NCBI RefSeq assembly: GCF_900102875.1
Contig: NZ_FNGH01000005.1
Coordinates: 186,001-250,000 of the forward strand
DNA from: Franzmannia pantelleriensis
Lineage (GTDB): Bacteria > Pseudomonadota > Gammaproteobacteria > Pseudomonadales > Halomonadaceae
Direction of reading: 5' to 3'
Length of the DNA stretch: 64,000 nucleotides
The notes under the pieces are model-generated. The model was given only the letters and a program-made list of their open reading frames with translations, did no database searches and was not told the origin of the DNA. Below are positions 16,028 to 28,154 of the stretch, one piece after another. Both the position numbers and the translations under genes were made by a program. Position 1 is the first letter of the stretch. Each line of letters opens with the position of its first letter.

Positions 16028-17158
16028 ATGCCGATAGATCGTCTCGCCTTCCAGGGGGTGCGTAATCTGGCCCCCCTGGATATGCGGCCTCAGCCCGGTA
16101 TTAACCTGTTACTGGGTGCCAATGGCAGTGGCAAGACCAGCTTGCTTGAAGGCATCCATGTGCTTGGCATGGGGCGTTCATTCCGTACCCATCAGCTCAA
16201 GAATGTCATCTCCCATGATGCCGATGCGCTAACCCTCCATGCCCGAATCGCCGGTGATCCACCGTTGCCGATAGGTGTGCGCCGGCAGCGCAGTGGAAGT
16301 GAGCTCGAGATGCGCATGGCCGGCGAGCGCGTCGCGCGAGTCGCTCAGTTGGTCGATGCACTTCCGCTGCAGCTGATCAATCCCGATGCATTCCGGTTGC
16401 TGGAGGGCTCCCCCTCTTCGCGCCGAGAGTTCCTCGACTGGGGGGTGTTTCACGTGAAACACGACTTCTTCGAGGTCTGGAAGGGCGTGCGCCGGGCATT
16501 GAAACATCGGAACGCACTATTAAGGCATGGTAGTATGGATGATCGCTCCCTGGCGGTATGGGAGCATGAGTTGGTGCAGTTGGGCGAGCGTCTTGATGCC
16601 ATGCGCAGCAATTACATGAACGCCTTCGTGCCAGTGTTTGAAGAGACTCTGGCCGCTCTGCTGCCGTTGCCTGGCCTGATGTTGCGCTACTATCGCGGTT
16701 GGGATAGGCAACGCTCACTGCGAGAGGTGCTTGAACAGAGCAGGAATAGTGACCGCCAGATGGGCTTTACCCAGCAGGGTCCGCAGCGAGCTGATTTGCG
16801 CCTCCGGCTTGAGCGTCGTCCAGCAGTGGAGGTGCTGTCGCGTGGCCAGCAGAAGCTCGTCGTCAGTGCCCTCAAGCTGGCGCAAGGTCGTCTGCTGGAG
16901 TACCAGACAGGACGGCGCTGCCTATATCTGATTGATGACCTGCCAGCTGAACTCGATGCGCGACACCAGCAGGTGTTTTGCCAGTGGTTGGAGGCGATGC
17001 GTTGTCAGGCGTTTATTACCAGCGTCGACCCTCAGGCACTGAACAATGCCTGGCAACCAGAAACACCGCTCAGCGTGTTTCACGTGAAACATGGCAAGGT
17101 CGCCCCGGATGATTCGGTGGCACTGAATCACGGAACGAAAGACTTCACGACGGAGTAG
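16028..17158 (+). CDS. recF: DNA recombination and repair protein RecF
   Basis: A 376-residue SMC-like ATPase that with RecO and RecR loads RecA at gaps. Walker A GANGSGKTSLLEG covers residues 30-42, and the C-terminal part has LSRGQQKLVVSALKLAQG (signature) and LYLIDDLPAELD (Walker B). Two perfect parS sites fall inside the coding sequence and are read in the same frame, giving VFHVKH at residues 140-145 and again at 350-355. The second lies in the variable C-terminal tail, which makes this RecF slightly longer than usual. The gene lies 21 bp after dnaN and 3 bp before gyrB. Confidence 0.97.
   Translation: MPIDRLAFQGVRNLAPLDMRPQPGINLLLGANGSGKTSLLEGIHVLGMGRSFRTHQLKNVISHDADALTLHARIAGDPPLPIGVRRQRSGSELEMRMAGERVARVAQLVDALPLQLINPDAFRLLEGSPSSRREFLDWGVFHVKHDFFEVWKGVRRALKHRNALLRHGSMDDRSLAVWEHELVQLGERLDAMRSNYMNAFVPVFEETLAALLPLPGLMLRYYRGWDRQRSLREVLEQSRNSDRQMGFTQQGPQRADLRLRLERRPAVEVLSRGQQKLVVSALKLAQGRLLEYQTGRRCLYLIDDLPAELDARHQQVFCQWLEAMRCQAFITSVDPQALNNAWQPETPLSVFHVKHGKVAPDDSVALNHGTKDFTTE
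16446..16461. promoter_or_regulatory. parS site 1 (within recF)
   Basis: TGTTTCACGTGAAACA, the perfect 16-bp ParB-binding palindrome. It encodes part of VFHVKH in RecF. Confidence 0.93.
17076..17091. promoter_or_regulatory. parS site 2 (within recF)
   Basis: A second perfect TGTTTCACGTGAAACA, in the same reading phase as site 1 and in the 3' end of recF. Confidence 0.93.
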
Positions 17159-19582
<2,424 letters not shown>

Positions 19583-19587
19583 GGTGA

Positions 19588-19603
19588 TGTTCCACGTGAA
19601 ACA
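19588..19603. promoter_or_regulatory. parS site 3 (after gyrB)
   Basis: TGTTCCACGTGAAACA, which begins five bases after the gyrB stop codon; it is the canonical variant with C at position 5. Confidence 0.92.
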
Positions 19604-19617
19604 TGCTGGTTAAGCGC

Positions 19618-19660
19618 CAAGCAAAAAGCCCCGGGATTATACATCCCGGGGCTTTTGCTT
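19618..19660. terminator. Bidirectional terminator between gyrB and gmhB
   Basis: Arms CAAGCAAAAAGCCCCGGGAT and ATCCCGGGGCTTTTGCTTG pair over about 19 bp with one bulged A and a 4-5 nt loop. A-tract and T-tract flank the GC core on both strands, so it can stop both convergent transcripts. Confidence 0.9.
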
Positions 19661-19675
19661 GTGCACTACGTAATG

Positions 19676-20251
19676 CTAGTGCGCTCGCTGTTGGTCGAGG
19701 AGCCAGTCAGCGAAGCCGGCCAGGTCATCGAAGATGCGTATGCCGCTGTCGACTGACATCAGTTCGGGCTGCTTGGCCAGAGTGCGTTCGCCCTTGCCGG
19801 TACGTACCAGCACAGGCCTGCAGCCCATTGGTTCACCGGCTTGAAGGTCGCGCAGGCTGTCACCGACCATCCAGCTCCCTTGTAGATCCGTCATGCCTAG
19901 GGCGGTGCGGATCTGCTCGAGGAGCCCCGGGAGCGGCTTGCGACAGTCACAGCCATCGTTGGGGCCGTGGGGGCAGTGGGCGAAATGCGCTATTTTACCG
20001 CCGGCCTGGGTCACCAGCGCGCTAAGATATTCATGCATGGTGGCCAGGGTGTCTTCGTCATAGTAGCCGCGGGCGATGCCTGATTGGTTGGTGGCCACTG
20101 CCACCGTCCAGCCGGCTCGACACAGGCGGGCAATCGCGTTGATAGCACTGGGGTAGGGCAGGAACTCATCCAGCGACTTCACGTAATTGTCGGAGTCCCG
20201 GTTGATTACGCCGTCTCGGTCGAGAATTACCAGGCGGTTGGCTCTGGGCAT
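19676..20251 (-). CDS. gmhB: D-glycero-beta-D-manno-heptose 1,7-bisphosphate 7-phosphatase
   Basis: A 191-residue HAD phosphatase that removes the 7-phosphate in ADP-heptose synthesis. Motif I is DRDGVIN at residues 11-17, TNQSGIARGYY follows, the zinc-binding loop reads CPHGPNDGCDCRKP, and GDSLRDLQAG is the late HAD motif. Its pathway partners hldE and hldD lie 3 and 14 kb away in this window. It follows glyS on the minus strand after a gap of 194 bp that carries two parS sites and the glyS terminator, so it has its own promoter. Confidence 0.94.
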   Translation of the reverse strand: MPRANRLVILDRDGVINRDSDNYVKSLDEFLPYPSAINAIARLCRAGWTVAVATNQSGIARGYYDEDTLATMHEYLSALVTQAGGKIAHFAHCPHGPNDGCDCRKPLPGLLEQIRTALGMTDLQGSWMVGDSLRDLQAGEPMGCRPVLVRTGKGERTLAKQPELMSVDSGIRIFDDLAGFADWLLDQQRAH

Positions 20252-20289
20252 GGCTATGGTGTTGCTCTCGGCTAGGAGTGAGCACTGAG

Positions 20290-20305
20290 TGTTTCACGTG
20301 GAACA
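20290..20305. promoter_or_regulatory. parS site 4
   Basis: TGTTTCACGTGGAACA, upstream of gmhB; reading the other strand this is TGTTCCACGTGAAACA, identical to sites 3 and 5. Confidence 0.92.
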
Positions 20306-20360
20306 GCGTCTGCCAAGGTTGAAGAAACCTCAACCTGTTTCCGTCACTCCATCACGGATA

Positions 20361-20376
20361 TGTTCCACGTGAAACA
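20361..20376. promoter_or_regulatory. parS site 5
   Basis: TGTTCCACGTGAAACA, 71 bases from site 4 in inverted orientation, between glyS and gmhB. Confidence 0.92.
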
Positions 20377-20392
20377 CGTTGCTGAGGGCATG

Positions 20393-20425
20393 AAAAGGGC
20401 CGGCAAGCATAACGCTCGCCGGCCC
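20393..20425 (-). terminator. glyS terminator
   Basis: GGGCCGGC at 20397-20404 pairs with GCCGGCCC at 20418-20425. On the minus strand the stem is followed by TTTTCA, giving a short T-tract just downstream of the glyS stop. Confidence 0.8.
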
Positions 20426-20445
20426 ATTCTGTAGCCGAGCAGGGG

Positions 20446-22518
20446 TTACTGCTGAAGCTCGGCGATATCGGCAACTTCCAGGAACAGTGCCTGGAGCTCA
20501 GCCAATAGTGCCAGGCGGTTGTCGCGGACTGCAGGCTCCTCGGCCATTACCATGACTTGATCGAAGAAGGTATCCACCGGTTCACGCAGGGCGGCCAGGC
20601 AGTCCAGTGCGGCACTGTAGTCCGCGGCCTGGAACAGCGGGACAACTTCCTCGCGCCGGGCCGCAAGGGCGCGATGAAGGGCTATCTCGGCGTTCTCCTG
20701 AAGCAGCTCGGCATTAACCGAGATATTCCGGTCATGGGTTTGCTTGGAGAGAATGTTGGAAACCCGCTTATTGGCAGCGGCCAGCGCAGCGGCCTCGTCA
20801 CGAGCGGCGAAGCCGTGTACTGCTCGCATACGGCGGGCGAAATCGAGTGGTTTGGTCACTGGGCGGGCGCGGACCGCTAGATAACTCCCAACCGCAATGC
20901 CTTCATCCTGGGCCCAGGCCCGGAAGCGCTCCAGCATGTAGTCCAAGACCTCATCCACCAAGCCCTCTGCCTTGGGCAGCTGCTGGTGCTGTTCTGCCGC
21001 CAGGTTTAGCAACTCACGCAGATCGAGGTCGAGTTCGGCCTTGACCATGATATTGAGTACGCCAATGGCGGCACGGCGTAGGGCGAATGGGTCCTTGGCA
21101 CCGGTAGGGCGCTGGCCGATACCGAAGATGCCGGTAAGCGTATCGAGGCGGTCAGCCAGCGCCAGTGCCAGGCCAGTGCGAGTCTGGGGGATAGCATCAG
21201 TGGCAAAACGCGGTAGGTATTGCTCATAGAGCGCCTGAGCAACCTCCTCGGGCTCGCCATCCTGGCGCGCGTAGTAGCAGCCCATGATGCCCTGAAGTTC
21301 GGGGAACTCGAGCACCATCTCGGTGACCAAGTCGCACTTGGCGAGCAGTGCGGCGCGTTCGGCGTGGTCGCTATTACCGCCGATGCGCTCGGCGATGGCT
21401 CGGGCTACGACGGCGCTACGGCGGGCCTTATCGGCCAGGGAGCCGAGCTGTTGCTGGAAGACCACACTGTCGAGGCCGGCCTGGCGCTCGGCCAGCGGCG
21501 TCTTGCGATCGACATCGTAAAAGAAGGCGGCGTCGGCCAGGCGTGGGCGTATGACCTTCTCATTGCCGTCGATCACCCGCTCAGGCTCATGGCTTTCGAT
21601 ATTGGCGATGGTGATAAACAGCGGCTTGAGCTTGCCGTGCTCGTCAAGCAGGTGGAAGTATTTCTGATTGGCCTTCATGGAGGAAATCAGGCACTCCGGC
21701 GGGACCTCCAGGAAGCGCTCGTCGAAGCTGCCGGTGAGTGCCACCGGCCACTCGACCAGGCCGCTGACCTCAGTAAGCAGTGCGTCGTCGATGACCGCCT
21801 GGGCATCCTGTACTTCGGCCTCGGCCAGCACCTGCTCGCGAATGCGCTCGCGGCGACGCTGGCGGTCGGCCAGTACGTAGGCGTTTTCCAGGGCGTCGAG
21901 ATAATCATCGGCGTGGGCAAGCGAGATGGCTGCGGGCGCATGGAAACGGTGACCGTAGGTGAGGCGGTCGGCGCTCAAGCCGAGGGTCTCGGCCTCGATC
22001 ACTCGCTCGCCATAAAGCATTACTAGCCAATGCACGGGGCGTGAGAACTCCGTGCGTAACGCGCCCCAGCGCATGTTCTTGGGCACCGGGAGTGCAGCGA
22101 TGGCCTTGTCGACGATAGCCGGCAGCAACTGCTCGATCGCGTCGCCCTGTTGCTGTTCACGGTAGCCAAGCCAGGTACCTTTGTCGGTCTCGAGGTGGAT
22201 CAAGTCGCCGACGTCGACGCCACAGGAGCGGGCGAAGCCCTCGGCGGCCTTGGTCGGTTGGCCGTCCTTGAAGGCGGCGGCGAGTGCAGGGCCGCGGCGC
22301 TCGATCTCACGGTCAGGCTGCTTGTCGGCCAGTTCGCTGATATGCACTGCGAGGCGCCGCGGCGAGGCGTAGGCGGTCACCTCGCCGAAGCGTACCTCGG
22401 CGTCGTTAAGGCCTTGGCGGATACCGTCTGCCAGCGCATCGGAAAGGCGATCGATGGCGGCGGGCGGCAGTTCCTCAACGCCGAGTTCGACCAGTAGCGG
22501 GTGAAAAGCCATGCTCAT
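20446..22518 (-). CDS. glyS: Glycyl-tRNA synthetase beta subunit
   Basis: A 690-residue subunit of the alpha2beta2 enzyme. The start at 22518 is chosen because its ATG overlaps the glyQ stop in an ATGA junction; the longer frame to 22779 lies entirely inside glyQ. The N-terminus reads [14 protein letters not shown], followed by GVEELP-type repeats, and further on [20 protein letters not shown] and DALTGIFG-type motifs (here [26 protein letters not shown], given in part). The C-terminal region resembles an anticodon-binding domain. It is translationally coupled to glyQ. Confidence 0.96.
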   Translation of the reverse strand: MSMAFHPLLVELGVEELPPAAIDRLSDALADGIRQGLNDAEVRFGEVTAYASPRRLAVHISELADKQPDREIERRGPALAAAFKDGQPTKAAEGFARSCGVDVGDLIHLETDKGTWLGYREQQQGDAIEQLLPAIVDKAIAALPVPKNMRWGALRTEFSRPVHWLVMLYGERVIEAETLGLSADRLTYGHRFHAPAAISLAHADDYLDALENAYVLADRQRRRERIREQVLAEAEVQDAQAVIDDALLTEVSGLVEWPVALTGSFDERFLEVPPECLISSMKANQKYFHLLDEHGKLKPLFITIANIESHEPERVIDGNEKVIRPRLADAAFFYDVDRKTPLAERQAGLDSVVFQQQLGSLADKARRSAVVARAIAERIGGNSDHAERAALLAKCDLVTEMVLEFPELQGIMGCYYARQDGEPEEVAQALYEQYLPRFATDAIPQTRTGLALALADRLDTLTGIFGIGQRPTGAKDPFALRRAAIGVLNIMVKAELDLDLRELLNLAAEQHQQLPKAEGLVDEVLDYMLERFRAWAQDEGIAVGSYLAVRARPVTKPLDFARRMRAVHGFAARDEAAALAAANKRVSNILSKQTHDRNISVNAELLQENAEIALHRALAARREEVVPLFQAADYSAALDCLAALREPVDTFFDQVMVMAEEPAVRDNRLALLAELQALFLEVADIAELQQ

Positions 22519-23474
22519 GCATCTCCCTGTGTGTCGGCGGCTGTCTCGAGCAGCTCGCGGCGCAAGGCGTCGGGTGCCATGGGAAAGCCGGCAGCCTTGC
22601 GTGATTCGTAGTAGGCGTGAGCCACGTTGCGGGCCATGGTGCGAACACGGAGGATGAAGCGCTGGCGTTCGGTCACTGAGATGGCGTGGCGGGCATCGAG
22701 CAAGTTGAAGGTGTGCGAGGCCTTGAGCACCATCTCGTAGGCGGGCAGTGGCAAACCGGCCTCGAGTAGCTTGCTGCACTCGCGCTCCTGATGGTCGAAG
22801 CCCTCGAACAGTGCCGGCACATCAGCATGCTCGAAGTTATAGGCCGATTGCTCGCGCTCGTTCTGCAGATAGACGTCGCCGTAGGTGACCTTGCTGCCGT
22901 CCGGGGCATGGGTCCAGACCAGGTCATAGACGCTGTCGACGTCCTGTAGGTACATGGCGATGCGTTCCAGACCGTAGGTCAGCTCTCCGGTGACCGGATA
23001 GCATTCGATGCCGCCGGCCTGCTGGAAATAGGTGAACTGGGTAACCTCCATACCGTTGAGCCAGACTTCCCAGCCCAATCCCCAGGCGCCTAGAGTGGGC
23101 GACTCCCAGTTGTCCTCGACGAAGCGGATGTCGTGCACCAGCGGGTCGATGCCGAGACGCTCCAGGGAACCCAGGTAGAGGTCCTGAAGGTCGGAGGGTG
23201 AGGGTTTCATTACCACTTGAAACTGATAGTAGTGCTGAAGGCGGTTGGGGTTCTCGCCGTAGCGGCCGTCGGTCGGGCGTCGCGAGGGCTGCACGTAGGC
23301 GGCGTTCCAGGTCTCGGGACCAATGGCGCGCAGGAAAGTCGCCGGGTGAAAGGTACCGGCACCGACTTCCATGTCCAGCGGCTGCATGATCACGCAGCCG
23401 TGTTCGGCCCAATATTGCTGCAGGGCGAGGATCAGGCCCTGGAAGGTTGCCACGTCTGGCGTCGACTGTGTCAT
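22515..23474 (-). CDS. glyQ: Glycyl-tRNA synthetase alpha subunit
   Basis: A 319-residue catalytic subunit that forms glycyl-adenylate. It starts [20 protein letters not shown]; the longer frame to 23522 adds residues without family resemblance. Typical segments are [20 protein letters not shown] (family signature), [20 protein letters not shown] and [10 protein letters not shown]. It is the first gene of glyQ-glyS, divergent from hldD with a gap of about 146 bp. Confidence 0.96.
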   Translation of the reverse strand: MTQSTPDVATFQGLILALQQYWAEHGCVIMQPLDMEVGAGTFHPATFLRAIGPETWNAAYVQPSRRPTDGRYGENPNRLQHYYQFQVVMKPSPSDLQDLYLGSLERLGIDPLVHDIRFVEDNWESPTLGAWGLGWEVWLNGMEVTQFTYFQQAGGIECYPVTGELTYGLERIAMYLQDVDSVYDLVWTHAPDGSKVTYGDVYLQNEREQSAYNFEHADVPALFEGFDHQERECSKLLEAGLPLPAYEMVLKASHTFNLLDARHAISVTERQRFILRVRTMARNVAHAYYESRKAAGFPMAPDALRRELLETAADTQGDA

Positions 23475-23581
23475 TGCTGATGCACCGTTGGCCCATGAAT
23501 TCAAGAACCGCCAAGTATACAATTACCAGCGAATCGGTTATAGGCACGCTGCAGGAATGTCGGCCTGGCCATCGGTCCGAG

Positions 23582-23597
23582 GCCTGCCCCGGCAGGC
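23582..23597. repeat. Short hairpin GCCTGCC-CC-GGCAGGC in the hldD leader
   Basis: A perfect 7-bp stem with arms identical to those at 12298-12314. It ends 23 bases before the hldD start and could fold in the 5' leader. Two copies are too few to call a REP family. Confidence 0.35.
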
Positions 23598-23620
23598 GCG
23601 GCAACCAAGAGGATAGACAC

Positions 23621-24577
23621 ATGATCGTAGTGACGGGCGGCGCCGGGTTCATCGGCGCCAATCTGGTCAAGGCGTTGAACGCGCGCGGCCGCAACGATGT
23701 GCTGGTGGTCGACGACCTGAGCGACGGCACCAAGTTCGTCAACCTGGCCGATTGCACCCTGGGGGACTACCTCGACAAGGACGACTTCCTGATGCGCGTC
23801 GAGGCGGAGCTGCGCGGTGAGGACGCAGGCCTGCCGAGCATCGAGGCGATCTTCCACGAGGGGGCCTGCTCGGACACTACCGAGTGGGATGGTCGTTTCA
23901 TGCTCGAGAACAACTTCGAGTACTCCAAGGTGCTACTGCACTACTGCCAGAAGAAGGGCATTCCCTTCCTGTACGCCTCCTCGGCGGCGACCTACGGCGG
24001 CAGCGAGGTGTTCGTCGAGGCGCCCGAGCACGAGCGCCCGCTCAACGTTTATGGCTACTCCAAGCTACTCTTCGACCAGTACGTACGGGCACGCTGGGAG
24101 CAGTTCACCAGCCAGGTGGTGGGTTTCCGCTACTTCAATGTCTATGGACCGCGGGAGCAGCACAAGGGCAAGATGGCGAGCGTCGCCTTTCATCATCATA
24201 CCCAGGTGCAGGCCGGCGAGAACCCCAAGCTGTTCGGTGCCTGGGACGGCTACGAAGCCGGCATGCAGAGTCGCGACTTCGTCTATGTCGGTGACGTGGT
24301 CGACGTCAACCTGTGGTTCCTTGACCACCCTGAACAGTCGGGCATCTTCAACCTGGGCAGCGGCCGCGCCGAGCCCTTCAAGGCCATCGCCGAGAGTGTC
24401 ATCCACTACTACGGCAAGGGCGATATCGACTACATCGAGTTTCCCGACGAGCTCAAAGGCCGCTATCAGAGCTACACTCGGGCCGATATCTCGCGGCTGC
24501 GCGCCGCCGGTTATCCGCATGAGTTCAAGACCGTCGCCGAGGGTGTACAGGCCTACCTGGAGTGGTTGAATGGCTGA
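23621..24577 (+). CDS. hldD: ADP-L-glycero-D-manno-heptose 6-epimerase
   Basis: A 318-residue short-chain dehydrogenase-type epimerase that makes the L,D-heptose donor for the lipopolysaccharide core. The NADP-binding GGAGFIG is at residues 6-12, the catalytic YGYSK lies near residue 140, and [14 protein letters not shown] and [20 protein letters not shown] are HldD-typical. AGAGGATAG precedes the ATG; the upstream extension is dropped. The 3' end overlaps waaF by 8 bases. Confidence 0.96.
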   Translation: MIVVTGGAGFIGANLVKALNARGRNDVLVVDDLSDGTKFVNLADCTLGDYLDKDDFLMRVEAELRGEDAGLPSIEAIFHEGACSDTTEWDGRFMLENNFEYSKVLLHYCQKKGIPFLYASSAATYGGSEVFVEAPEHERPLNVYGYSKLLFDQYVRARWEQFTSQVVGFRYFNVYGPREQHKGKMASVAFHHHTQVQAGENPKLFGAWDGYEAGMQSRDFVYVGDVVDVNLWFLDHPEQSGIFNLGSGRAEPFKAIAESVIHYYGKGDIDYIEFPDELKGRYQSYTRADISRLRAAGYPHEFKTVAEGVQAYLEWLNG

Positions 24578-25592
24578 TGCCGGTGAGCGGATCCTGGTCG
24601 TAGGACCCTCCTGGGTCGGTGACATGGTGATGGCCCAGAGCTTGCTGATGACCCTCAAGGCGCGTCACCCCTGTTGCCGAATCGGGGTGGTGGCGCCGGC
24701 CTGGTCGCTGCCGATGCTGTCGCGTATGGTCGAAGTCGACGAGGCGATCGCCCTCGACGTGGGGCACGGCGAGTTTGGCTGGCGGGCGCGACGCAATGTG
24801 GCGGCAGCGCTGCGCGGGCGCTTCGATCGCGCCATCGTGCTGCCGCGCTCGTGGAAGTCGGCGCTGGTGCCGTTCCTGGCGCGGATTCCTCAGCGTCTCG
24901 GGTTCACCGGTGAGCAGCGTGTGGTGCTGCTCAACCAGCGCCGTCGTCTCGACAAGCAACGGCTCGACCAGACCGTCAAGCGCTTCGTCTCGCTGGGCTT
25001 GCCCGAATCAGATGCTGTCAGCGGCGACTTCGCCATTCCCCGTCCACACCTGGCGGTGGATGCCGACAACCTGGTCGAACTGCGCCTTCGCCTGGGGCTC
25101 TCGTCACGCCCGGCGATCGGCATGATGCCCGGCGCCGAGTACGGCCCGGCCAAGCAGTGGCCGCCGGCCTACTTTCGACAGTTGGCCGCTTGGCTGGTCG
25201 AGGCAGGGTTCGAAGTCAGGGTGCTTGGCGGCCCCAAGGACGTCGAGGATGGCGAGCAGATTGCTGCGGAGCTAAAGCACGTCCACAACCTGTGCGGCAA
25301 GACGCGGCTGGCCGATGCCGTGGACCTTCTCGCCGACTGCCAGCAGGTGGTGACCAACGACTCGGGGCTGATGCATGTGGCGGCGGCGGTGGGTACCCGG
25401 GTGCATGCCCTCTATGGCTCCTCGTCGCCCGATTTCACGCCGCCGTTGACCGTCCAGGCGCAGATCCATCGGCTGGGCCTGTCCTGTTCGCCCTGTTTTG
25501 CCCGGGTCTGCCCGCTGGGGCATACCAATTGCCTCAACCAGCTGTCGCCCCAGCGCATTTTTGACGCGCTGGTGACCTCTCAAGCGGGGTAA
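24570..25592 (+). CDS. waaF: ADP-heptose:LPS heptosyltransferase II
   Basis: A 340-residue family-9 glycosyltransferase. The N-terminal [18 protein letters not shown] is the hallmark of WaaF, followed by [33 protein letters not shown] and the donor-site [14 protein letters not shown]. It adds the second heptose to the inner core on the cytoplasmic face of the inner membrane. It overlaps hldD and ends one base before the convergent OpgB-like gene's stop. Confidence 0.93.
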   Translation: MADAGERILVVGPSWVGDMVMAQSLLMTLKARHPCCRIGVVAPAWSLPMLSRMVEVDEAIALDVGHGEFGWRARRNVAAALRGRFDRAIVLPRSWKSALVPFLARIPQRLGFTGEQRVVLLNQRRRLDKQRLDQTVKRFVSLGLPESDAVSGDFAIPRPHLAVDADNLVELRLRLGLSSRPAIGMMPGAEYGPAKQWPPAYFRQLAAWLVEAGFEVRVLGGPKDVEDGEQIAAELKHVHNLCGKTRLADAVDLLADCQQVVTNDSGLMHVAAAVGTRVHALYGSSSPDFTPPLTVQAQIHRLGLSCSPCFARVCPLGHTNCLNQLSPQRIFDALVTSQAG

Positions 25593-25593
25593 G

Positions 25594-27243
25594 CTACATC
25601 ACTGGTGGTAGCTGCTCCTCCTCTTCGCTGAGGCCCGCGTCCTGCTGCTGGCGTGCTGTCGGCGCCAGGCCGTCCCATAGCCTCAGCTGCAGCTCGCGCT
25701 CCTCGCGCAGTTTGGTATTGATCAGCTCGATCTGATGACGTTCGAGCAGCGTCTGCACCGGTGACAGCAGCGAGGCACCGAGGCCGGCGCGATGCTGATG
25801 AATCTCGAAGCCCATCGCTTCGAGAATGGTCGGGAAGAGGTCGACCATCGACGACTCGCGCTCGATGCGCTGGGGCTCCAGGTCGTTGCCCAGCAGCATG
25901 AAGGTGTTATCGCGCGGGCCGGCAATCAGCTCATCCCAGACTGAGACGCGCATGGTCAGGTGGTCGCTGGCGATTACCACCAGGGTGTTGTCGAGTAGCC
26001 CCTCGTCGGAAAGGTCATTGAGCAGTTCACGGGTCAGCCAGGCGTTGCACTCCACCGAATAGAGGATATCGACGCCGTCGAATTCGCCTTGGCGGTCCAG
26101 GCAGCGCTGGGCCGGATGGCCGTGAGGCGCATGACCGCCGATGGTCAGGGTGGTGAGGTTCCAGGGCGCGTCGCCGGCGGCCAGCTCACGTATCTCTTCG
26201 TGGACGAAATCGAAAAGGGTGTCGTCGTAAAGCCCCCAGCTGTTGAGGTACTCCGGGTCCTCCATTCGTGGGACCAGCTCCTCGCGACCGTAGACGCTGT
26301 CGAAGCCGTGGCCGTAGTAGAACAACCCCTTACCGGCGAAGACCTTGCTGGCACCGCCCAGGTAGGACTGACGGTAGCCCTGCTCGCTGAGCAGGTCACC
26401 GAGGCAGGTGACGCCGGGCACCACATCATCGAGGGGTTCGAACTGCCGGTCATGGAGCAGGCCGGCGGGCATCAGCGGGCTGCCGCACTGGCTGGCGATC
26501 ATGCCGGCCATGGTCCAGCCGGTGTTGTCGATCTGACGAACCCCTTCGAAGACCTTGCCCTGCTCACCGATGACGTCGAAATCGGCATAGGCGTCGCCGA
26601 AGCGTTCGCGGTCGGCGTAGGTGCGTTCAATGCTTTCAATGTAGATGAATAGCAGGTTGGGCGGCGTGTCCGGGGCACTATGAATCACCGGTTCCACGTA
26701 GCGGCGGTCGAGCCAGGCGCCATCGTCGGCGACAATGGCGGCACTGCGCTGGGTAATGCCGTGGAGCAGCGGGTTGCTGGCCAGCAGTATCAACGCCAGG
26801 ATACGCTCGAACAGCCGCCAGCGATGGTCGTTTCGGACCAGCCAGGTGAAAGCGACGACGATCAGCAGCGCACACAGGGTGGAAACGATGGCCGCCACGA
26901 TACGACTGGCGCCGCCGTGGTCGGTCATGCCGGCCTGGAGGTGGAAATAGATCGCCCCCAGATCCACGATGCCGAAACTGGCGGCAAGATAGACATAGAG
27001 CCACCATAGCAGTAGCGGGACAAGCGACCAGGGAATCACCGACTTGGGTGGCCGTGGCTGACGTGGCGCCCCCCAGCGGAACAGGTACGCGGCGAGCAGC
27101 CAAGCAGCGGCGACCAGGAAAAACGGCCAGGGGCCTAACGGTAGTAGCGATGTAGTAGCGTAAGCCAGGCACCCGCCCAGGAAGAGCAGTGCCCACCAGC
27201 GCGGCTGGCGGAGCCTGGGGTCACGGAGTACGGCGTGGATCAT
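25594..27243 (-). CDS. OpgB/MdoB-like membrane phosphoglycerol transferase
   Basis: A 549-residue member of the LtaS/OpgB sulfatase-fold family. Residues 15-135 hold four membrane segments (WWALLFLGGCLAYATTSLL, WPFFLVAAAWLLAAYLF, VPLLLWWLYVYLAASF, IVSTLCALLIVVAFTWLV). The catalytic domain starts with FIYIESIERTY (metal-binding Glu), then NTGWTMAGMIASQCG with the nucleophile threonine, and VVIASDHLTMR with the closing Asp-His pair. OpgB puts phosphoglycerol on osmoregulated periplasmic glucans; the context of core-lipopolysaccharide genes also allows decoration of lipopolysaccharide. It lies antisense inside the cluster, converging on waaF. Confidence 0.8.
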   Translation of the reverse strand: MIHAVLRDPRLRQPRWWALLFLGGCLAYATTSLLPLGPWPFFLVAAAWLLAAYLFRWGAPRQPRPPKSVIPWSLVPLLLWWLYVYLAASFGIVDLGAIYFHLQAGMTDHGGASRIVAAIVSTLCALLIVVAFTWLVRNDHRWRLFERILALILLASNPLLHGITQRSAAIVADDGAWLDRRYVEPVIHSAPDTPPNLLFIYIESIERTYADRERFGDAYADFDVIGEQGKVFEGVRQIDNTGWTMAGMIASQCGSPLMPAGLLHDRQFEPLDDVVPGVTCLGDLLSEQGYRQSYLGGASKVFAGKGLFYYGHGFDSVYGREELVPRMEDPEYLNSWGLYDDTLFDFVHEEIRELAAGDAPWNLTTLTIGGHAPHGHPAQRCLDRQGEFDGVDILYSVECNAWLTRELLNDLSDEGLLDNTLVVIASDHLTMRVSVWDELIAGPRDNTFMLLGNDLEPQRIERESSMVDLFPTILEAMGFEIHQHRAGLGASLLSPVQTLLERHQIELINTKLREERELQLRLWDGLAPTARQQQDAGLSEEEEQLPPVM

Positions 27244-27380
27244 TGCAAGCGCTCGGCAGGTTCTATGTGCCTCTAGCTTAGCAAGGCTAGGCGCTCGCTC
27301 ATACGCATGGCGGACCTGTGTTTGCCGGACTTGCCGCGCGGCTCTACACTTGGCGGTTTGCCGACCCTCAAGGAAATCCC

Positions 27381-28154
27381 ATGTCGCTGGCTGCGGTAGT
27401 GATCATCAAGAATGAAGCCGACAACCTGGCCGCCTGCCTCGACACCCTGCGCTGGGTCGATGAGCTGGTGGTGCTGGATGCCGGCAGCCAGGATGCCAGC
27501 GTCGAGATCGCCAGGCGCTTTACCGACAAGGTCGAGGTCAACGCCGACTGGCAGGGGTTCGGGGTGCAGCGCCAGCGCGCCGAGGCGCTGGTCGAAAGCG
27601 ACTGGATCCTGATGGTTGATGCCGACGAGCGCGTAACCCCCGAGCTTCGCGCCAGCATCGAAGCGGCGCTGAGCGGAGAACCGGCGATCTACCGTGTGGC
27701 GCGGCTGTCATGGTGTTTCGGCGCCTACATCCGGCATGCCGGCTGGTATCCCGACCGGGTGGCACGACTCTACCCGCGTGGCCGCGCCGGCTACGACAGC
27801 GCCCTGGTGCATGAAAAGCTCACCAACCCCGAGGGACTGGCGGTGCGTGACCTCAAGGGTGACCTGCTGCATTTCACTTACCGTGACCTGCGCCACTATC
27901 TGGAAAAGTCGGCTCACTACGCTCAGGCCTGGGCCGAGCAGCGCGCTGCCCGTGGCAAGCGCGGCAGCCTGGCGGCGGGGATTGGCCACGGCCTCGGCTG
28001 CTTTCTGCGCATGTATCTGCTAAAGGCGGGGTTTCTCGATGGGCGTGCTGGGCTGCTGTTGGCACTGCTGTCGGCGCATTCGACCTTCGCCAAGTACGCC
28101 GATCTATGGGTCAGGACCCGGACGGCACCGCCAGACGATCCAGCAGTGCGCTGA
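27381..28154 (+). CDS. Family-2 glycosyltransferase (WaaE/KdtX-like)
   Basis: A 257-residue GT-A enzyme, started at the ATG at 27381 with AAGGAAA upstream. The N-terminus SLAAVVIIKNEADNLAACL, DAGSQDAS and the donor-site MVDADERVTPEL mark family 2; PDRVARLYPRGRAGYDSALVHEKL (in part) is typical of the WaaE/KdtX inner-core beta-1,4-glucosyltransferases. It lies upstream of no co-directional partner: its last 44 bases overlap the 3' end of the convergent family-9 gene. Acceptor heptose is inferred from family and context. Confidence 0.82.
   Translation: MSLAAVVIIKNEADNLAACLDTLRWVDELVVLDAGSQDASVEIARRFTDKVEVNADWQGFGVQRQRAEALVESDWILMVDADERVTPELRASIEAALSGEPAIYRVARLSWCFGAYIRHAGWYPDRVARLYPRGRAGYDSALVHEKLTNPEGLAVRDLKGDLLHFTYRDLRHYLEKSAHYAQAWAEQRAARGKRGSLAAGIGHGLGCFLRMYLLKAGFLDGRAGLLLALLSAHSTFAKYADLWVRTRTAPPDDPAVR

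Noticed and set aside
16445-17093. VFHVKH repeated in RecF as a protein motif
   Set aside because: Both copies coincide exactly with perfect parS DNA sites, so the repeat is best explained at the DNA level.
20446-22779. Longer glyS start within glyQ
   Set aside because: The ATGA junction at 22518 and the family N-terminus fit better.
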